DNA of 64,000 bases from Nitrosopumilus ureiphilus (GCF_013407185.1 NZ_CP026995.1:1757913-1821912), one strand, 5' to 3'. Shown: positions 39,222-49,293, numbered from the stretch's first letter. Program-made: numbers and translations. The notes: generated by a model from the sequence alone, not told the origin.

Positions 39222-39859
39222 TTATTTCCCATTATTTTCTGAACAGGTTTCCAACTTTTACGCACAAATTTAGGCATTTCATGATGTTTTTTGTAATATT
39301 TTTTTACAAATTTTACAGTTACAGAATCAGATGGATAGCCACTGCCTAAATTATGATCTTTTCCTAATTTCATAATGGCCCTATCTCTACTAACTTTAGC
39401 TAGAATAGATGCCGCAGAAACTACTACAAATCTACTATCTGCACGATGATATGATTTGATCTTATGATTATCAGACAATTTAGAAATTTCTCTTCCAAAT
39501 CGAGTTGGATCAACATCACATGAATCAACATATGAGATATCAGGATTTAATTTTGAAACTACTTTTGCCATGTATTTTGCCTCTAAACCATTCAAACAAT
39601 GTTTCTTTACACTAGCATCAATTAATCTAGGAGAAATTTTTGCAATATAGTAATCATCGACAATTTCAATAATTTTCTTGTAGAGATGTTCACGTAATTT
39701 AGGAGTGAGTTTTTTTGAATCTTTTACACCTAAAGCGCTTAATTTTTTTATATTTTTTTTATCTAATGAAATTCCAGCTATTACCAATGGTCCCAACATA
39801 GGACCACGTCCAGCATCATCAATACCGCAAATTTGCACGAATTGTGTCTTAATCCACAA
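39218..39859 (-). CDS. rnhB: ribonuclease HII
   Basis: 213 residues. ICGIDDAGRGPMLGPLVIAG at the N-terminus, SYVDSCDVDP and DSRFVVVSAASILAKV DR. Removes RNA from RNA-DNA hybrids and single ribonucleotides. Note: the usual Asp-Glu of DEAGRG is Asp-Asp here, a change in a catalytic carboxylate that likely keeps activity. Converges on flpA with a four-base overlap. Confidence 0.9.
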   Translation of the reverse strand: MWIKTQFVQICGIDDAGRGPMLGPLVIAGISLDKKNIKKLSALGVKDSKKLTPKLREHLYKKIIEIVDDYYIAKISPRLIDASVKKHCLNGLEAKYMAKVVSKLNPDISYVDSCDVDPTRFGREISKLSDNHKIKSYHRADSRFVVVSAASILAKVSRDRAIMKLGKDHNLGSGYPSDSVTVKFVKKYYKKHHEMPKFVRKSWKPVQKIMGNN

Positions 39860-39899
39860 GTATTAAACCGTTATACGTTTAGAAAAAATTGAAAGTTAG

Positions 39900-41048
39900 T
39901 TGGAAATTCCAAATGATTCTTTTCAAGAAATTATTGAGGGTAAAACAAAGTTGTTAGTACCAAAAAAATCACTAATAGAAAAAGTCCCACCAAAAAAACC
40001 TGCATTCTTTAATCCAAAAGCAAAATTGAATAGAGATTTTTCAATAATTGCGTATGCTGCTTTTCTAAAAAATTTTCACGGTCCAAAAATTCTCTTGGAA
40101 GGGTTATCAGGAATTGGTGCAAGAGGATTAAGAGTTGGAAATGAGTTAAAAGTAGAAAAAATAGTGATCAATGATCTAAATCCAAGTGCTCTAAAAATGG
40201 CAGAATATTCAGTTAATCTAAATAATTTAGAAAATATAGAATTTTCTAAAAAAGAAGTATGTAGATTTTTGAGCAAATATTCAAAAAAAGGCCAAAGAGG
40301 CTCGATTGTAGATATTGATCCCTTTGGCTCACCTGCAGCATTTTTTGATTGTGGAATTAGAGCAACCATGCATGGGGGAATTTTATCTACTGCTGCAACA
40401 GATCTTCAAGTTCTAAACGGACTCTTTCAGAGTGCATGCAAAAGAAAATACGGCGGAATTCCAGTAAGAGCAAAGTATGGAAACGAAATAGCAATCAGGT
40501 TAATCTTAGGTTGTCTTAGAGGCGTTGCTGCAAGATTAGGTGTAGAAATTATTCCATTATTTGTTGAAAGTGAAATGCACTACTATAGAACTTATGTCAA
40601 AGTTCTAAACAGACCAGATCAGGAAGAAAATATAGGATATATTTTACATTGTAAAAATTGTGGTCATAGAAAAATATCATTAGAGCAAGAACAAGAATGT
40701 GATTTATGCAGTCAGAAAATTAGTATTGCAGGGCCTCTATGGATAGGGAAAATTTTTGATAAAGAATTTATTCAAAATATGATTCTAGAAATTCCAAATT
40801 TACAAGTAGACAAGATTTGTGAGAAAATACTTGCCAAATGTCTTGCAGAATCAGAAATGCCAGGAACTTATTTTACATTAGATGAGATTGCATCAAAAAT
40901 GAAATCTTCACCACCTAAACTTGAAAATGCAATATTAAATTTACAAAAAAATAATTTTTTAGCAAGTATCACATCATTTTGTCCAACAGGATTTAGGACA
41001 AATGCTAACATTAATGAAATAATTAAGATTTTTCAGACTAGCCAATAA
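39900..41048 (+). CDS. trm1: tRNA (guanine-26,N2) dimethyltransferase Trm1
   Basis: 382 residues from a TTG start. FFNPKAKLNRDFS, LEGLSGIGARGLRVGNEL (SAM site), SIVDIDPFGSPAAFFD (catalytic) and YGGIPVRAKYGNE identify Trm1. A zinc finger (CKNCGHR...CDLC) lies in the C-terminal part. Modifies G26 of tRNA. Converges with rlmE by 11 bases. Confidence 0.93.
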   Translation: MEIPNDSFQEIIEGKTKLLVPKKSLIEKVPPKKPAFFNPKAKLNRDFSIIAYAAFLKNFHGPKILLEGLSGIGARGLRVGNELKVEKIVINDLNPSALKMAEYSVNLNNLENIEFSKKEVCRFLSKYSKKGQRGSIVDIDPFGSPAAFFDCGIRATMHGGILSTAATDLQVLNGLFQSACKRKYGGIPVRAKYGNEIAIRLILGCLRGVAARLGVEIIPLFVESEMHYYRTYVKVLNRPDQEENIGYILHCKNCGHRKISLEQEQECDLCSQKISIAGPLWIGKIFDKEFIQNMILEIPNLQVDKICEKILAKCLAESEMPGTYFTLDEIASKMKSSPPKLENAILNLQKNNFLASITSFCPTGFRTNANINEIIKIFQTSQ

Positions 41049-41631
41049 AACCTAAACAAACAAGGTATAATTCACTACTTTGTTTTCTACTTGCACTAGG
41101 TTTTGTAAGATTTATTCTAGCAAATTTTTTCTTAACATAGTCTCTAAATTCCATAGAGTATTCACCATCAAAAACTTTGAATACAGCATTACCTTTGTTT
41201 GCTAAAACTTTGTCCATTATTTTGGTGCAATCATAATTTAATGAAATTTGTTTAGCATGATCAACTGACCAATTTCCACTAACTTGAGGAGAAAGATCAC
41301 AAATTACAGCATTGACTTTACGCCCAAAATAGGTCATGACCTCATCAATTACATGTTCATCTTCAATATTTTCTCTAATAATATGAGCACCTGGAATCTC
41401 TTCAACATAAGATAAATCAACACCCATTACTTTGCCTTGATTTCCTGCTAATTTTACAGCCATCTGAGTCCAACCACCAGGAGCACATCCAAGATCAAGT
41501 ACGTAAAATCCAGGACCAATAATACGATAAGATTTGTTTAATTCTTGTAGTTTGAATGCAGCTCTACTTCGATAACCTTGTTCATGAGCTAATCTGCGGT
41601 AATGATCTTTGCGAGCATCAATTAATTTCAT
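41038..41631 (-). CDS. rlmE: RrmJ/FtsJ-type 2'-O-ribose methyltransferase
   Basis: 197 residues. KDHYRRLAHEQGYRSRAAFK (first catalytic Lys), YVLDLGCAPGGWTQMAVKL, the Asp in VICDLSPQVSGNW, and VFKVFDGEY give the K-D-K-E tetrad. The target is U2552-equivalent of 23S rRNA or a tRNA. It overlaps the RPC34-like gene by four bases. Confidence 0.9.
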   Translation of the reverse strand: MKLIDARKDHYRRLAHEQGYRSRAAFKLQELNKSYRIIGPGFYVLDLGCAPGGWTQMAVKLAGNQGKVMGVDLSYVEEIPGAHIIRENIEDEHVIDEVMTYFGRKVNAVICDLSPQVSGNWSVDHAKQISLNYDCTKIMDKVLANKGNAVFKVFDGEYSMEFRDYVKKKFARINLTKPSASRKQSSELYLVCLGFIG

Positions 41632-42350
41632 TTGATCTTCGTAGGTTTTTTCATCTCAGCAATGACCCAATCTTCAATGAATTGACAGTTCCTAGGACTA
41701 ATTTCACCTTCAAGTGAACATTTCTGTTCAACAGGACATACCAAACATGGAGCATTTTCAATTGATTGAGTACTAATCGGAGTTTTCTTTAAAATTAATT
41801 TGTAAGTCCAGCGTCCTTTCTCTAGAAGTTTTTCCCTAGTAATAGTTCCCATTCTTTCAAGTTTTAATGCTAAACGTGAACCATCACGACTTGTAAGTTT
41901 AAGTTTTTTCCAAAGTTCACTTTGAAACATTCCATCAGATTCACGTTCTGCTAGAATATCACAAACTTTGTTAGTTAGTCTTTCCATGTCAACTTTTTCG
42001 ATTTGAAAGTTTTCAATTTCTTCATCAGAAAGTTGTTCTTCTAATTCTTCTTCCAATGTTTTTTCTGCTTCTTTCTTTGCTTCTTCTAATTCTTTTTTAG
42101 TTAATTTTTTCTCTTTTGGTGGCTTTGGCTCAGCTTTTTTCTTTGCTGGTTTTACTTTAGCTTTTTTCTTTGCTGGTTTTACTTTAGCTTTTTTCTTTGC
42201 TGGTTTTACTTTAGCTTTTTTCTTTGCTGGTTTTACTTTAGCTTTTTTCTTTGGTGATGAATCTAGAACTTTCTTTTTCTTTTTTAATTCATCCAGTTCT
42301 GCCTTTATTTTTGCAGCTTCATCAGTTAGAGTATCTTTTTTCTTTGCCAT
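41628..42350 (-). CDS. RPC34-like winged-helix Fe-S protein with Lys-rich repeats
   Basis: 240 residues. The N-terminal half is Lys-rich with four AKVKPAKKK copies and an acidic coil. The C-terminal half has a winged helix (MFQSELWKKLKLTSRDGSRL) and a four-cysteine motif (PCLVCPVEQKCSLEGEISPR then NC). This matches archaeal homologues of the RNA polymerase III subunit RPC34/hRPC39, whose cysteines bind a 4Fe-4S cluster. Found in Crenarchaeota and Thaumarchaeota. Probably a transcription factor; the histone-tail-like N-terminus may bind DNA. Confidence 0.8.
   Translation of the reverse strand: MAKKKDTLTDEAAKIKAELDELKKKKKVLDSSPKKKAKVKPAKKKAKVKPAKKKAKVKPAKKKAKVKPAKKKAEPKPPKEKKLTKKELEEAKKEAEKTLEEELEEQLSDEEIENFQIEKVDMERLTNKVCDILAERESDGMFQSELWKKLKLTSRDGSRLALKLERMGTITREKLLEKGRWTYKLILKKTPISTQSIENAPCLVCPVEQKCSLEGEISPRNCQFIEDWVIAEMKKPTKIK
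42132..42249. repeat. 27-base minisatellite, about 4 copies
   Basis: TTTCTTTGCTGGTTTTACTT plus TAGCTTT, tandem and nearly identical, coding the AKVKPAKKK repeats of the RPC34-like protein. Third such in-frame repeat in core genes of this window. Confidence 0.9.
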
Positions 42351-42405
42351 TAAATCACCTTATTTTTTAAATTCAAGTTCTTATTTATCATAGAAAAATT
42401 CATGC

Positions 42406-42867
42406 CTATTTAACAGTAAATGTTCCTCTTGTTGAGATATTCTGTAATTGTTTTGAAACCATTTCTGCGACTATTTCATATGAGCCTGGAGTGTCAATGA
42501 CTTTGGAAAATTTATCATTAATAGGAATGATTGAATTTCCTTTTTCAAAGCATTGCTCAAAAAAGCCACCTTGAGTAACCGCATCATTTGCAGATGAGTA
42601 AATTGTGATATATAGATCGCCACAATCAAAAGAAGAGTCGACGATTTTAATTTGAATTTCTACAGGTACTGAAGTAGAATATTGTTTAGCAAGACCGATT
42701 ATTTCAATTGAAGATTTATGGGTTGGAAATCCTTCTGAGGAAGACATTGGCCACATGTTTAATTCCCTGCCAGGTTTTTCTAAGATATCACTCATTACAG
42801 CAGAACCAAATACTACTGAAAAGATTACAGGTAAGACAAATACTACAAAAATTCTTTTAGACACCAT
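42406..42867 (-). CDS. exported hypothetical protein
   Basis: 153 residues: signal/anchor helix (IFVVFVLPVIFSVVFGSAVM), then a single beta-rich domain with two cysteines (SFDCGDLYITIY, EQCFEKGN) that may pair. Ig-like layout (VEIQIKIVDS...GSYEIVAEM). Typical of secreted thaumarchaeal beta-sandwich proteins. Function unknown. Confidence 0.65.
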   Translation of the reverse strand: MVSKRIFVVFVLPVIFSVVFGSAVMSDILEKPGRELNMWPMSSSEGFPTHKSSIEIIGLAKQYSTSVPVEIQIKIVDSSFDCGDLYITIYSSANDAVTQGGFFEQCFEKGNSIIPINDKFSKVIDTPGSYEIVAEMVSKQLQNISTRGTFTVK

Positions 42868-42970
42868 TTTGTTTTAAGACCTATGATTCCCTTATATCTA
42901 TTTAGCAAAATTTGAAACTTCAGATCAATTTGACGAATGAGTTAAATCGTAGCCGACTAAATATCGCTAG

Positions 42971-45064
42971 ATGCGACTTAGAAAATTCAGAGTTAGGGCA
43001 TATCGTTGTATTCATGATTCTGGAGAGATTACAGTTGGAGATTTAGCTGCCTTTGTTGGTAGAAATGAAAGTGGTAAAACCACCATTCTTCAAGCGTTAA
43101 CCTTGTTAAACAGAGATGAGCAGGTTTCAGAGTTAGATCTTTGTGATGAAATGAATGAGGAGCTCAAAGAAGAAATTAGATTAGCAGAAGGAGAATTTGA
43201 TCTAAATCAGCATGAAAGAGAGTTGATAAAAGAAAAATTCCCAAGTTTACCGGAAATTAAAAAAATTAAATTAATTAGGACAAACAGAAGACCAAAAGTT
43301 CAATACGAATTCGAAGACATTGAACTTAGTGAAGATGAAAGTCAAGGAATCAATTCATGGGAAAATTTCTCAAGACAGATTCTAGGATTTTTAGATACCA
43401 TTCCAAACCATCTGAGAATACAAATTAATACAAAATTCTTTGAAGGACCAGTTCCAAAGAATCAAGAGACTTTTGATAGTGGGATGGCAGAATTTAGTAA
43501 TCAGTTTCACGTAATTGCAATTCAAGAACCAAAAGTTATTGAAGAGTGGGAAAAAATCTATGAAAATCCAGAGAATCAATTTTCAAATTTGCTAAGTGGT
43601 GAAAGCATAAAGACTGCCTTGGAGAATTTTATTGCATCTGATTTGCATCCAAGATTTGTCTATTTTTCAGATTATAAAAAAATCTATGGCAACATCAATC
43701 TTAATGAATTTCTCAGAGAAGAGAGAGGAGAAAGAGCAGATTCGATTGAATATATTGAAGAATTTGATAAAGCAGAGACTGTAAGAAATCTATTTTATCT
43801 TGCGGAACTTGATATGAAAGAACTAGATGAAATAAAAGAGAGTCCTTCAAAATGCATCAAACTTCTAAATGCTGCAAGCAACAGATTAACCAATAAACTG
43901 AATCCAGCATGGAAAGGAGATCCCATCCACGTAGATTTGAGATACAATCCAGGTAATATCATGAGTGTGGTAATTTCAGATGTTCACAAAGATGGAACAA
44001 TAACAAACACAGGATTACTAAACAGAAGAGCAGAGGGATTCAAATGGACATTTTCATTTATTGTAAACTTTGCAGCTGAAACGCAAAGAGCAGAATTAAA
44101 AGAAGCATTATTACTTTTAGATGAACCTGCAAGAAATCTTCATCCAACTCAACAAATGGGAATTTCAGACTTGTTGAAAAATTTAGCTGGATCAAACCAA
44201 GTTTTGTATGCAACACATTCCCCATTTATGATATTTGATTATACACCAGGCAACTTGCTAGTCGTAGAATTGGACAGAAGAAAACATCTCAGTAGAATCT
44301 TTTATGATTATTGGAATGCAGACGATAAAACATTAACACCAATTTTGTATGGATTATCTAGAGGACAAGTTGAATCTATTGTAGATAGGGAAATTGGAAC
44401 AAACTCCAGACCAATAATTATTGTGGAGACGATGTCAGATGCGATGTATCTTAATGCTTTTGACAAATTTTTACAGGATCCAAATATTTCAATGAACCCT
44501 CTCAATGTTGTTGCAGCTTATAACAAAAACTCTGTTTTACCGCTAGCGATTTTCTACAGAAATCATGGCTACAGAACATTTGTATTATTAGATAATTCTG
44601 AAGAGTCAAAGCAAATTTCTGCCCAGTTAGTATCAAATGAATTTTCATCCATTCAAACTATTTTCTTTGAAAAGGAAGGAAAGAAACTAGAATCAATTGA
44701 AGACTATATTGCACTTGAAGATTATTTGCATCCAGTGAATCAGACTTATGAGATAAAGTTAAGACGCGAAGGATTTTCAAATCTTACTCCTGAAGAGGTT
44801 GCATCTAAAGAAGGCAAAGGAGTATTAGAAAAATTGAAAAAAATATGGCAAGACCACAGAGAAGATGATTGGGGGGAATTTGATAATGAAGAAATTACTA
44901 GATACATATGTGAAAAAATTGCCCTCGAAGACACTAGTTTTCTTACAGATAAAACCAAGGATCAATTTAGATCATTATACAGATTAATTGCTGAAAGAAT
45001 AAGACAATATCAGAATATAGCTGCCAAGCCTGACCCTAGTAAATTTCAAAAGGCCAAGGCTTAA
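42971..45064 (+). CDS. OLD-family-type ATPase with TOPRIM domain
   Basis: 697 residues. An SMC-like N-terminus with Walker A FVGRNESGKTTIL (G30-T37), a long helical insert, then the ABC signature region and Walker B LLLLDEPARNLHP with TQQMGISDLL. His-loop ATHSPFMIF follows. The C-terminus has a TOPRIM-like strand PIIIVETMSDAMYLNAF, as in OLD nucleases, with Glu and SD. OLD proteins act in DNA repair or phage defence. No GajB-like helicase or reverse transcriptase is adjacent, so a class 1 stand-alone OLD is likely. Confidence 0.8.
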   Translation: MRLRKFRVRAYRCIHDSGEITVGDLAAFVGRNESGKTTILQALTLLNRDEQVSELDLCDEMNEELKEEIRLAEGEFDLNQHERELIKEKFPSLPEIKKIKLIRTNRRPKVQYEFEDIELSEDESQGINSWENFSRQILGFLDTIPNHLRIQINTKFFEGPVPKNQETFDSGMAEFSNQFHVIAIQEPKVIEEWEKIYENPENQFSNLLSGESIKTALENFIASDLHPRFVYFSDYKKIYGNINLNEFLREERGERADSIEYIEEFDKAETVRNLFYLAELDMKELDEIKESPSKCIKLLNAASNRLTNKLNPAWKGDPIHVDLRYNPGNIMSVVISDVHKDGTITNTGLLNRRAEGFKWTFSFIVNFAAETQRAELKEALLLLDEPARNLHPTQQMGISDLLKNLAGSNQVLYATHSPFMIFDYTPGNLLVVELDRRKHLSRIFYDYWNADDKTLTPILYGLSRGQVESIVDREIGTNSRPIIIVETMSDAMYLNAFDKFLQDPNISMNPLNVVAAYNKNSVLPLAIFYRNHGYRTFVLLDNSEESKQISAQLVSNEFSSIQTIFFEKEGKKLESIEDYIALEDYLHPVNQTYEIKLRREGFSNLTPEEVASKEGKGVLEKLKKIWQDHREDDWGEFDNEEITRYICEKIALEDTSFLTDKTKDQFRSLYRLIAERIRQYQNIAAKPDPSKFQKAKA

Positions 45065-45162
45065 GATTTAAGAAGTTTGCTTATGAAAGATACTGAATTA
45101 AAAAATAGCAGAGCAGGGAAAAATCTCTAAGGTTTAAGAGAGAGATGGATAATTTGGTGAAC

Positions 45163-47292
45163 ATGCACAAATCCTCAGTGAGAGGAATCGTCCTTTCAAT
45201 TGCAGTATTACTTTCAATAACATTTACAGTTGTTCCATCTTATGCAGAGGAAATTGATGTAACAAGTATCGCTTTAGAAGAAACTACAATTATTGAATTA
45301 ACAAATGAACAAAATGAGGATATCAATACTTTCAGAATTTGGGTTAGTAGTGATTTTAATTTCAAATCTTTTAAAACTGAAAAAGGGTGGGTAGGAGAGA
45401 AAACACCCCAAGGAGTAATTGTTTTCACATCATCTGAACCAATCAAAAAAGGCGAATCTGTGAAATTTGGTGTTAAAACAGATAAAGTAAATTCAGGAAT
45501 TAATTGGAAAGCATTAGACAGTAAAAACAAACAAATTGACACAGGTAAAGTATTACCAAAAGAATTATCAAAAGTGACTCAAAATCCAGATAATGGTCAA
45601 GTTGAAAAAAGTACAGGGCCCAGCATTTCTGCAGAATCAATCTTTAGAATAGTTCCAGAAAAACCAAACATAGGTTCATCAATTAGAGTTACAGGAGATA
45701 AATTTGGAGTATCCCAAGAATTTGATTTTTACATCAATTCAAAAAAGATTGGAAGTTTTGTGACAGATAAAGATGGACACTTTATGACTACAATGAAAAT
45801 TCCAGAGGAGCAAAAGGCAGATAGAGCAGATTTTATTATCAAGGATAAAGAAGGTGAAGAAAAAAAACTCAGTCTTAGAATAGGTGAGATACCAAATAGA
45901 ATTCCACCAGAAAATATCAAACTCACAGTACAAGGTATTCCAAATATTGTGCATAGGGGAGATTTATTAGAGATTTTTGGAACAGGTTCTCCAGGCAAAG
46001 GAATTTCAATAACGATCACTTCACCAGATGGAGAAGTAATCAGGACAAGAACAACAGAAGTTGATAGTAAAGGAAACTGGGAATTAGAACCACTCTTAGT
46101 TCCATTGGATAGGCCCTTTGGCAAATACATGGGTGTTATTTCAGATGGAAAGCAAAATGAATCGATTAGCTGGACAATCGAATCAGACAAAGTAATCATC
46201 ATTACACCCACTAGTTTGAAATTTGAACCAGGGGAAATTATTAGATTTAATGGAACCGCACTACCAAACAAATCAATTGAATTAGTATTAGAAGATCCTT
46301 TAGGAACAGAAATATTTTCAGATATTATTGAAATTGATGAATCAGGAAGTATAGAGTTTGAATTTCCAACTACTCAAAGCACTGCAGAAGGAACTTACAC
46401 ATTAATTGCAACGCAAGAAAAAAAGAAAGAATTAATTTTTGTAGGATTAGGGCAGTTACCCACAATTCCAGTTAACTTGGAGTTTGATAAATTAAATTAT
46501 AAATCAGGGGACAGTGCCATTATTTCACTAACAGGAAAGGCATCAGAAATCATTAATTTGTTAATTATTGATCCCTCGGATAAACCAAAAGGAGAATCCC
46601 AATCCATTAAACTGGCAGCTGATGGAAGAGCAAGTATCACTCTTGATTTGAAAGGGTATGCGACAGGAGTATACACTGCAGTTATTAGTAAAGGAGGAGA
46701 ACAAAGTGAAGAAATTTTCACAGTTGGTTTGCTAACAGGTTCAGGAGAGATCAATATCAACACTACAAAACTAAGTTATCATACAGGTGATCCAATTTTG
46801 ATTTTAGGCAATACAGCACCAAATGTTCTTCTAACTGTAACTATGACTGATCCAGATGGGAAGATAGTAAAAACAAAAGAGACATTTTCAAACAAAAATG
46901 GGAAAATTTCTGAGGGTTCATTTAGGATCCCTTCAGATGGTAAATCAGGAACATGGACACTAAAGGCAACAAGTGGTTCAAATTTTGACAATACAGATAT
47001 CGAAGTTCAAGCAGTTGCAACAGAAGGAATGATAGTCTCAATTACAGAAGGAGCAGATATTCCAGGATATGGAAAGACAGTAAATATCTCCATAGTAGGA
47101 GCTCAACAAACAGTACAAATAGAAATTATTGGAGAAAATAATAATGTGATTGAAGAATTATCATTTCCTGCATCAAAATCAGGAGAAATTAAGCAACCAT
47201 GGATCGTGCCTAAAGATACTGAACCTGGAATATATACAATAAAAGCAAAAGATGCGTTTAATTCAGCTGAAACTACTTTTGAGATAAAATAG
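45163..47292 (+). CDS. secreted multi-domain Ig-like protein
   Basis: About 709 residues from ATG 45163 (MHKSSVRGIVLSIAVLL); an ATG six codons earlier is possible. Signal peptide ends near PSYA|EE. The mature part is a row of about six beta-sandwich repeats, each with forms of 'Y.TGD.I.I.G...N.....V.DP.G', for example LNYKSGDSAIISLTGKAS and LSYHTGDPILILGNTAP. No anchor at the C-terminus. Probably a cell-surface or S-layer-associated protein. Confidence 0.75.
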   Translation: MHKSSVRGIVLSIAVLLSITFTVVPSYAEEIDVTSIALEETTIIELTNEQNEDINTFRIWVSSDFNFKSFKTEKGWVGEKTPQGVIVFTSSEPIKKGESVKFGVKTDKVNSGINWKALDSKNKQIDTGKVLPKELSKVTQNPDNGQVEKSTGPSISAESIFRIVPEKPNIGSSIRVTGDKFGVSQEFDFYINSKKIGSFVTDKDGHFMTTMKIPEEQKADRADFIIKDKEGEEKKLSLRIGEIPNRIPPENIKLTVQGIPNIVHRGDLLEIFGTGSPGKGISITITSPDGEVIRTRTTEVDSKGNWELEPLLVPLDRPFGKYMGVISDGKQNESISWTIESDKVIIITPTSLKFEPGEIIRFNGTALPNKSIELVLEDPLGTEIFSDIIEIDESGSIEFEFPTTQSTAEGTYTLIATQEKKKELIFVGLGQLPTIPVNLEFDKLNYKSGDSAIISLTGKASEIINLLIIDPSDKPKGESQSIKLAADGRASITLDLKGYATGVYTAVISKGGEQSEEIFTVGLLTGSGEININTTKLSYHTGDPILILGNTAPNVLLTVTMTDPDGKIVKTKETFSNKNGKISEGSFRIPSDGKSGTWTLKATSGSNFDNTDIEVQAVATEGMIVSITEGADIPGYGKTVNISIVGAQQTVQIEIIGENNNVIEELSFPASKSGEIKQPWIVPKDTEPGIYTIKAKDAFNSAETTFEIK

Positions 47293-47331
47293 TATCAAAC
47301 AATTTTATTTCACTTCAGAAGACAGATAGTC

Positions 47332-47844
47332 ATGAATTTAAAAGATAAAATAGCAGAATATCCAAATTTTCCTAAAAAAGGAATTTTATTTAGAGATTTT
47401 AGTCCAATTTTGAAGGATCCGTCAGCATTATCTGAAATTGCAGATGAGTTTTCAAAGTATTTTCATACTAAAGATATTGATGTATTTGCAGGAATTGAAT
47501 CACGTGGATTCATTCTTGCATGTATTTTAGCTTCAAGATACAACAAAGGAATGATGATGATTAGAAAGGCAGGAAAATTACCTGGAAAGACTATAAAATT
47601 GGCATATACTGTTGAATATGGAAAAGACACCATTGAAATTCAAAAAGACATTATCGAGAAAGAACAAAGGGTGCTAATCTGCGATGATTTACTGGCTACA
47701 GGAGGTACAGCAAAAGCCTCAGCAAAATTAATTGAAAAAGTAGGGGGTAAAATTGCGGGTTTTGCATTCATCATAGAATTAACAGAATTAAATGGAATTA
47801 AAGGAATTAGCAAATACAATTGTAAATCATTGGTGAAGTATTAA
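47332..47844 (+). CDS. apt: adenine phosphoribosyltransferase
   Basis: 170 residues: [33 protein letters not shown] and the PRPP loop [17 protein letters not shown]. Converts adenine and PRPP to AMP. Its stop overlaps the next start (TAATG), coupling it to mtnP, which releases adenine from methylthioadenosine, so the two form a salvage pathway. Confidence 0.93.
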   Translation: MNLKDKIAEYPNFPKKGILFRDFSPILKDPSALSEIADEFSKYFHTKDIDVFAGIESRGFILACILASRYNKGMMMIRKAGKLPGKTIKLAYTVEYGKDTIEIQKDIIEKEQRVLICDDLLATGGTAKASAKLIEKVGGKIAGFAFIIELTELNGIKGISKYNCKSLVKY

Positions 47845-48635
47845 TGGAAAAAGATGTAGAGATTGGGATTTTTGGAGGAACAGGAATTTATGATTCAGGA
47901 TTACTTGAAAATGCACAAGAGATTGATATTGTTACACCTTATGGAAAGCCTTCAGATACTATCACTGTAGGAATTTTTAATGGAAGAAAAATTGCTTTTC
48001 TTCCAAGACATGGAAAAAAACACACAATTCCCCCACATATGATTAATTTCAAGGCAAACATTTGGGCATTCAAGGAATTAGGAGTTACAAGAATCATCGC
48101 ACCGTCTGCAGTTGGAAGTCTTAAAGAAGAATTGGAACCAGGACACTTTGCATTGCCATCACAATTTCTAGATTTTACAAAATCTAGAAAAGGTTCGTTT
48201 TCAGAAGAAGGAAGAGTTATCCACATTTCTGTTGCAGATCCTTTTTGTCCAGAATTACAATCATCCATTCTTCAAGTTATAGAAAATCAGGATTTGAAAA
48301 TGCATAAAGATTGTACTTATATCTGCATTGAGGGTCCTCGATTTTCAACCAAAGCAGAATCAAAATTCTACAGAACGACTGGAGCAGATATTATTGGAAT
48401 GACACTCGTTCCAGAATGCCAGCTAGCACGAGAAGCACAAATGTGTTATGTATCAATTTCAACTGTAACAGATTATGATGTATGGGCAGAAAAACCCGTT
48501 ACTGCCAAAGAAGTTTTAGAGACACTATCAAAAAATGTAGAGAAAACAAAGAGAGTCTTAACAGAATTAATTGATCAAATCCCTAAAACTAGAAATTGTT
48601 CCTGTGCAAAGGCATTAGAAGAAGCAGAATTTTAG
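47844..48635 (+). CDS. mtnP: S-methyl-5'-thioadenosine phosphorylase
   Basis: 263 residues: [35 protein letters not shown], and [20 protein letters not shown]. Splits methylthioadenosine (from polyamine or radical SAM chemistry) to adenine and methylthioribose-phosphate. One-base overlap with apt. The C-terminal CSCAKAL cysteine pair is also seen in thermophilic MTAP, where it forms a disulfide. Confidence 0.93.
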   Translation: MEKDVEIGIFGGTGIYDSGLLENAQEIDIVTPYGKPSDTITVGIFNGRKIAFLPRHGKKHTIPPHMINFKANIWAFKELGVTRIIAPSAVGSLKEELEPGHFALPSQFLDFTKSRKGSFSEEGRVIHISVADPFCPELQSSILQVIENQDLKMHKDCTYICIEGPRFSTKAESKFYRTTGADIIGMTLVPECQLAREAQMCYVSISTVTDYDVWAEKPVTAKEVLETLSKNVEKTKRVLTELIDQIPKTRNCSCAKALEEAEF

Positions 48636-48680
48636 TCATCAATAACTAGTGTATAGTGACTTTGTTTCATCGGTCTTTAA

Positions 48681-49187
48681 GTAATTCAGAAAAAAATACC
48701 AAATCAATGCAAGCGCAGACTCTACAAGACAAGAGAGACTAGAATTACTCATATCTCATCTGAAGCAGTAAGTGCTCTTAGAGATTATCTATCTAGAAAG
48801 AAAATAGAGATAAAAAATGAAAGATATTTGTTTTTATTCCAACACGGAGACGGACTGGAGATTCTCAAAAAAAAGACTAGTCAAAAGTGTTCATCAACAT
48901 GCCATAATCTAGAAAAGCAGTTATCAACAGTATTGAAGAACATTCCTGAGATTTCTGAAAAAAATGAGAACGGTAGAAATTCTATCTATTTTCATGCCCT
49001 TCGTGCATGGTTTAAAACACAGGTGACGGATGCACATCAATCTGATTTTGCAGAAGCATTGATGGATCACAAGTCTCTAAAATTAGTGTATTATTGCCAA
49101 AATGATAAAGATAGAGCACAAACATATCTTGATGTGGAATATGCACTGACAATTGCAGAAACTGAAAAGATTGATAATAATTATTAA
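48681..49187 (+). pseudogene. tyrosine recombinase (integrase) C-terminal remnant
   Basis: An open frame without a proper early start begins after TAA 48680 (VIQKKIPNQCKRRLYKTRET). It continues with ITHISSEAVSALRDYLSRK, then FHALRAWFKTQV, ALMDHKSL, and YYCQNDKDRAQTYLDVEYAL. These are the R-x-W, H-K and Tyr regions of the recombinase active site; the first catalytic Arg is missing with the N-terminus. A TTG at 48828 could express 119 residues. Relic of an integrated element. Confidence 0.7.
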
Positions 49188-49190
49188 GAG

Positions 49191-49289
49191 ATGCAAAGAA
49201 GCAATCAAGAACTTAGAGGAATTGTTGATTCGTTATCAAAACAGTTACAAAATATAGAGAAAAGAATAAGAAATTCAAAAACAAAGTAG
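49191..49289 (+). CDS. 32-residue coiled-coil microprotein
   Basis: ATG 49191: MQRSNQELRGIVDSLSKQLQ, then NIEKRIRNSKTK. One amphipathic helix, four bases from the next gene. Could be a small adaptor or part of the same transcript; uncertain. Confidence 0.4.
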   Translation: MQRSNQELRGIVDSLSKQLQNIEKRIRNSKTK

Positions 49290-49293
49290 AATT

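Noticed and set aside
48828-49187. Complete small recombinase gene
   Set aside because: The recombinase frame runs upstream of any good start and the N-terminal catalytic region is missing, so a remnant is more likely.
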